Below, in pieces: positions 7,405 to 8,001 of a DNA stretch of 8,001 nt. The DNA comes from Aquamicrobium sp. (GTDB taxonomy: Bacteria; Pseudomonadota; Alphaproteobacteria; Rhizobiales; Rhizobiaceae), in the NCBI GenBank assembly GCA_014860725.1, contig JACZJD010000524.1:1-8001 (forward strand). The letters run 5' to 3'. Numbering within the stretch: the first letter of the stretch is position 1; each line of letters opens with the position of its first letter. The notes under the pieces are model-generated. The model saw only the letters and a list, made by a program, of their open reading frames with translations, had not been told where the DNA came from and did not search any database. The translations under genes were made by a program, and so were the position numbers.

Positions 7405-8001
7405 ATGCAAACCCGCGAAGTCTTCTCGCAATTCTCGTCGCTTGCGATGGGGATCTTCTATCTGATCGCCGTCGCGGCCATGGCCGCGTTCGTCGTCGGG
7501 CTGGCGCGCCACATCCTGCGCTACCGCCGCGGCCGGCCCGCCGGCGTGCCCGTCGACTGGCGCGGCGGCATGAGGCGCATGCTCGACGACGTGGTCACCC
7601 ACCGCACGCTCGGCCGGCGCGATCCCTATGCCGGCCTCGCCCACAGGCTGATCTTCTTCGGCTTCGCGACGTTGTTCGTGGGCACCTCGATCATCACCCT
7701 CGAATACGACATCGTCGAGCCGCTGACCGGAAGGACCTTCTGGAAGGGCTGGTTCTACCTGATCTACAGCCTGGTCATGGACGTGGCCGGCGCGATGCTG
7801 ATCGTCGGGCTCGCCATGATGATCGGCCGGCGCGCCTGGTTCGGCCTCGCCAAGCTCGACTATGTCCGTCGCTATCGCGGCGACGTCGAGCCGCTGCCGC
7901 GCGCCGTGGCGTGGAAGGTCGAGGACTGGGCCTTCCTCGTCTCGCTGCTGCTGATCGCCGTGTCGGGCTTCCTGCAGGAGGCCGCCCGGCTGATCGTGGA
8001 C
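7405..8001 (+). CDS. Membrane electron-transfer protein, N-terminal cytochrome b/NarI-like membrane domain (partial)
   Basis: The first 199 residues of a protein cut by the window edge. Four hydrophobic helices are visible at about 15-36, 80-99, 115-140 and 174-190, separated by Arg-rich cytoplasmic loops. The phrase HRTLGRRDPYAGLAHRLIFF (66-85) is typical of the membrane domain found at the N terminus of heterodisulfide reductase/GlpC-type Fe-S proteins. In these, the histidines (H66, H80) may bind heme and the C-terminal part carries two 4Fe-4S clusters and CCG domains. DgcB of dimethylglycine catabolism plays the equivalent part beside the TMADH-related DgcA. The gene starts 58 bases after the dehydrogenase, so it probably takes electrons from that enzyme, directly or through ETF, to the quinone pool. 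The chosen ATG has only a weak site (AAGAG) in front; an in-frame ATG at 7447 would remove 14 residues. The cluster-binding half is not in the window, so the family call is moderate. Confidence 0.72.
   Translation, partial: MQTREVFSQFSSLAMGIFYLIAVAAMAAFVVGLARHILRYRRGRPAGVPVDWRGGMRRMLDDVVTHRTLGRRDPYAGLAHRLIFFGFATLFVGTSIITLEYDIVEPLTGRTFWKGWFYLIYSLVMDVAGAMLIVGLAMMIGRRAWFGLAKLDYVRRYRGDVEPLPRAVAWKVEDWAFLVSLLLIAVSGFLQEAARLIVD

Overview
The window looks like a piece of a GC-rich proteobacterial chromosome, most likely an alphaproteobacterium of the Rhizobiales type. This is inferred from the strong G/C preference at third codon positions, the sigma-54 plus IHF style of regulation, and the gene families. 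I cannot name a genus from sequence reading alone. No RNA gene, CRISPR array, insertion sequence or other mobile element is visible.

Layout. On the minus strand, reading leftward from about 2137, lies a transport and aldehyde-oxidation unit: an APC-superfamily permease (461-1915) followed by an aldehyde dehydrogenase of the gamma-aminobutyraldehyde dehydrogenase type (1-375, cut by the window edge). On the plus strand, divergent from it, is a two-gene regulatory unit: a PAS-domain protein without an output domain (2294-3433), overlapped by 4 bases (ATGA) by a PAS-AAA+-Fis sigma-54 activator (3430-4839). After a 302-base regulatory gap comes a catabolic unit: a flavin/4Fe-4S dehydrogenase of the trimethylamine dehydrogenase family (5142-7346), then the first 199 codons of a membrane protein resembling the membrane domain of Fe-S electron-transfer proteins (7405-8001, cut by the edge).

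The most informative result is the regulation. The two control regions, upstream of the permease and of the dehydrogenase, share the same parts in the same order: an 18-bp inverted repeat TGCTG-N8-CAGCA centred near -120 and -130, a consensus-like IHF site near -51 and -52 on the strand opposite to transcription, and a -24/-12 sigma-54 promoter. The two inverted repeats sit about 11 bp apart relative to the start sites, one helical turn, so on the same DNA face. This marks the permease/aldehyde dehydrogenase unit and the dehydrogenase unit as one regulon, and the activator encoded between them is the obvious candidate to bind both repeats.

Proposed working of the system (inference): the permease imports an amine or N-methylated amino compound. 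The TMADH-family enzyme oxidises it and passes electrons to the membrane protein, perhaps via an ETF encoded beyond the window. The aldehyde dehydrogenase oxidises the resulting amino-aldehyde. The PAS protein and the PAS-EBP sense the compound or the redox state. The dehydrogenase keeps the cofactor residues of TMADH but differs at key substrate residues, so its substrate is probably not trimethylamine and remains open.
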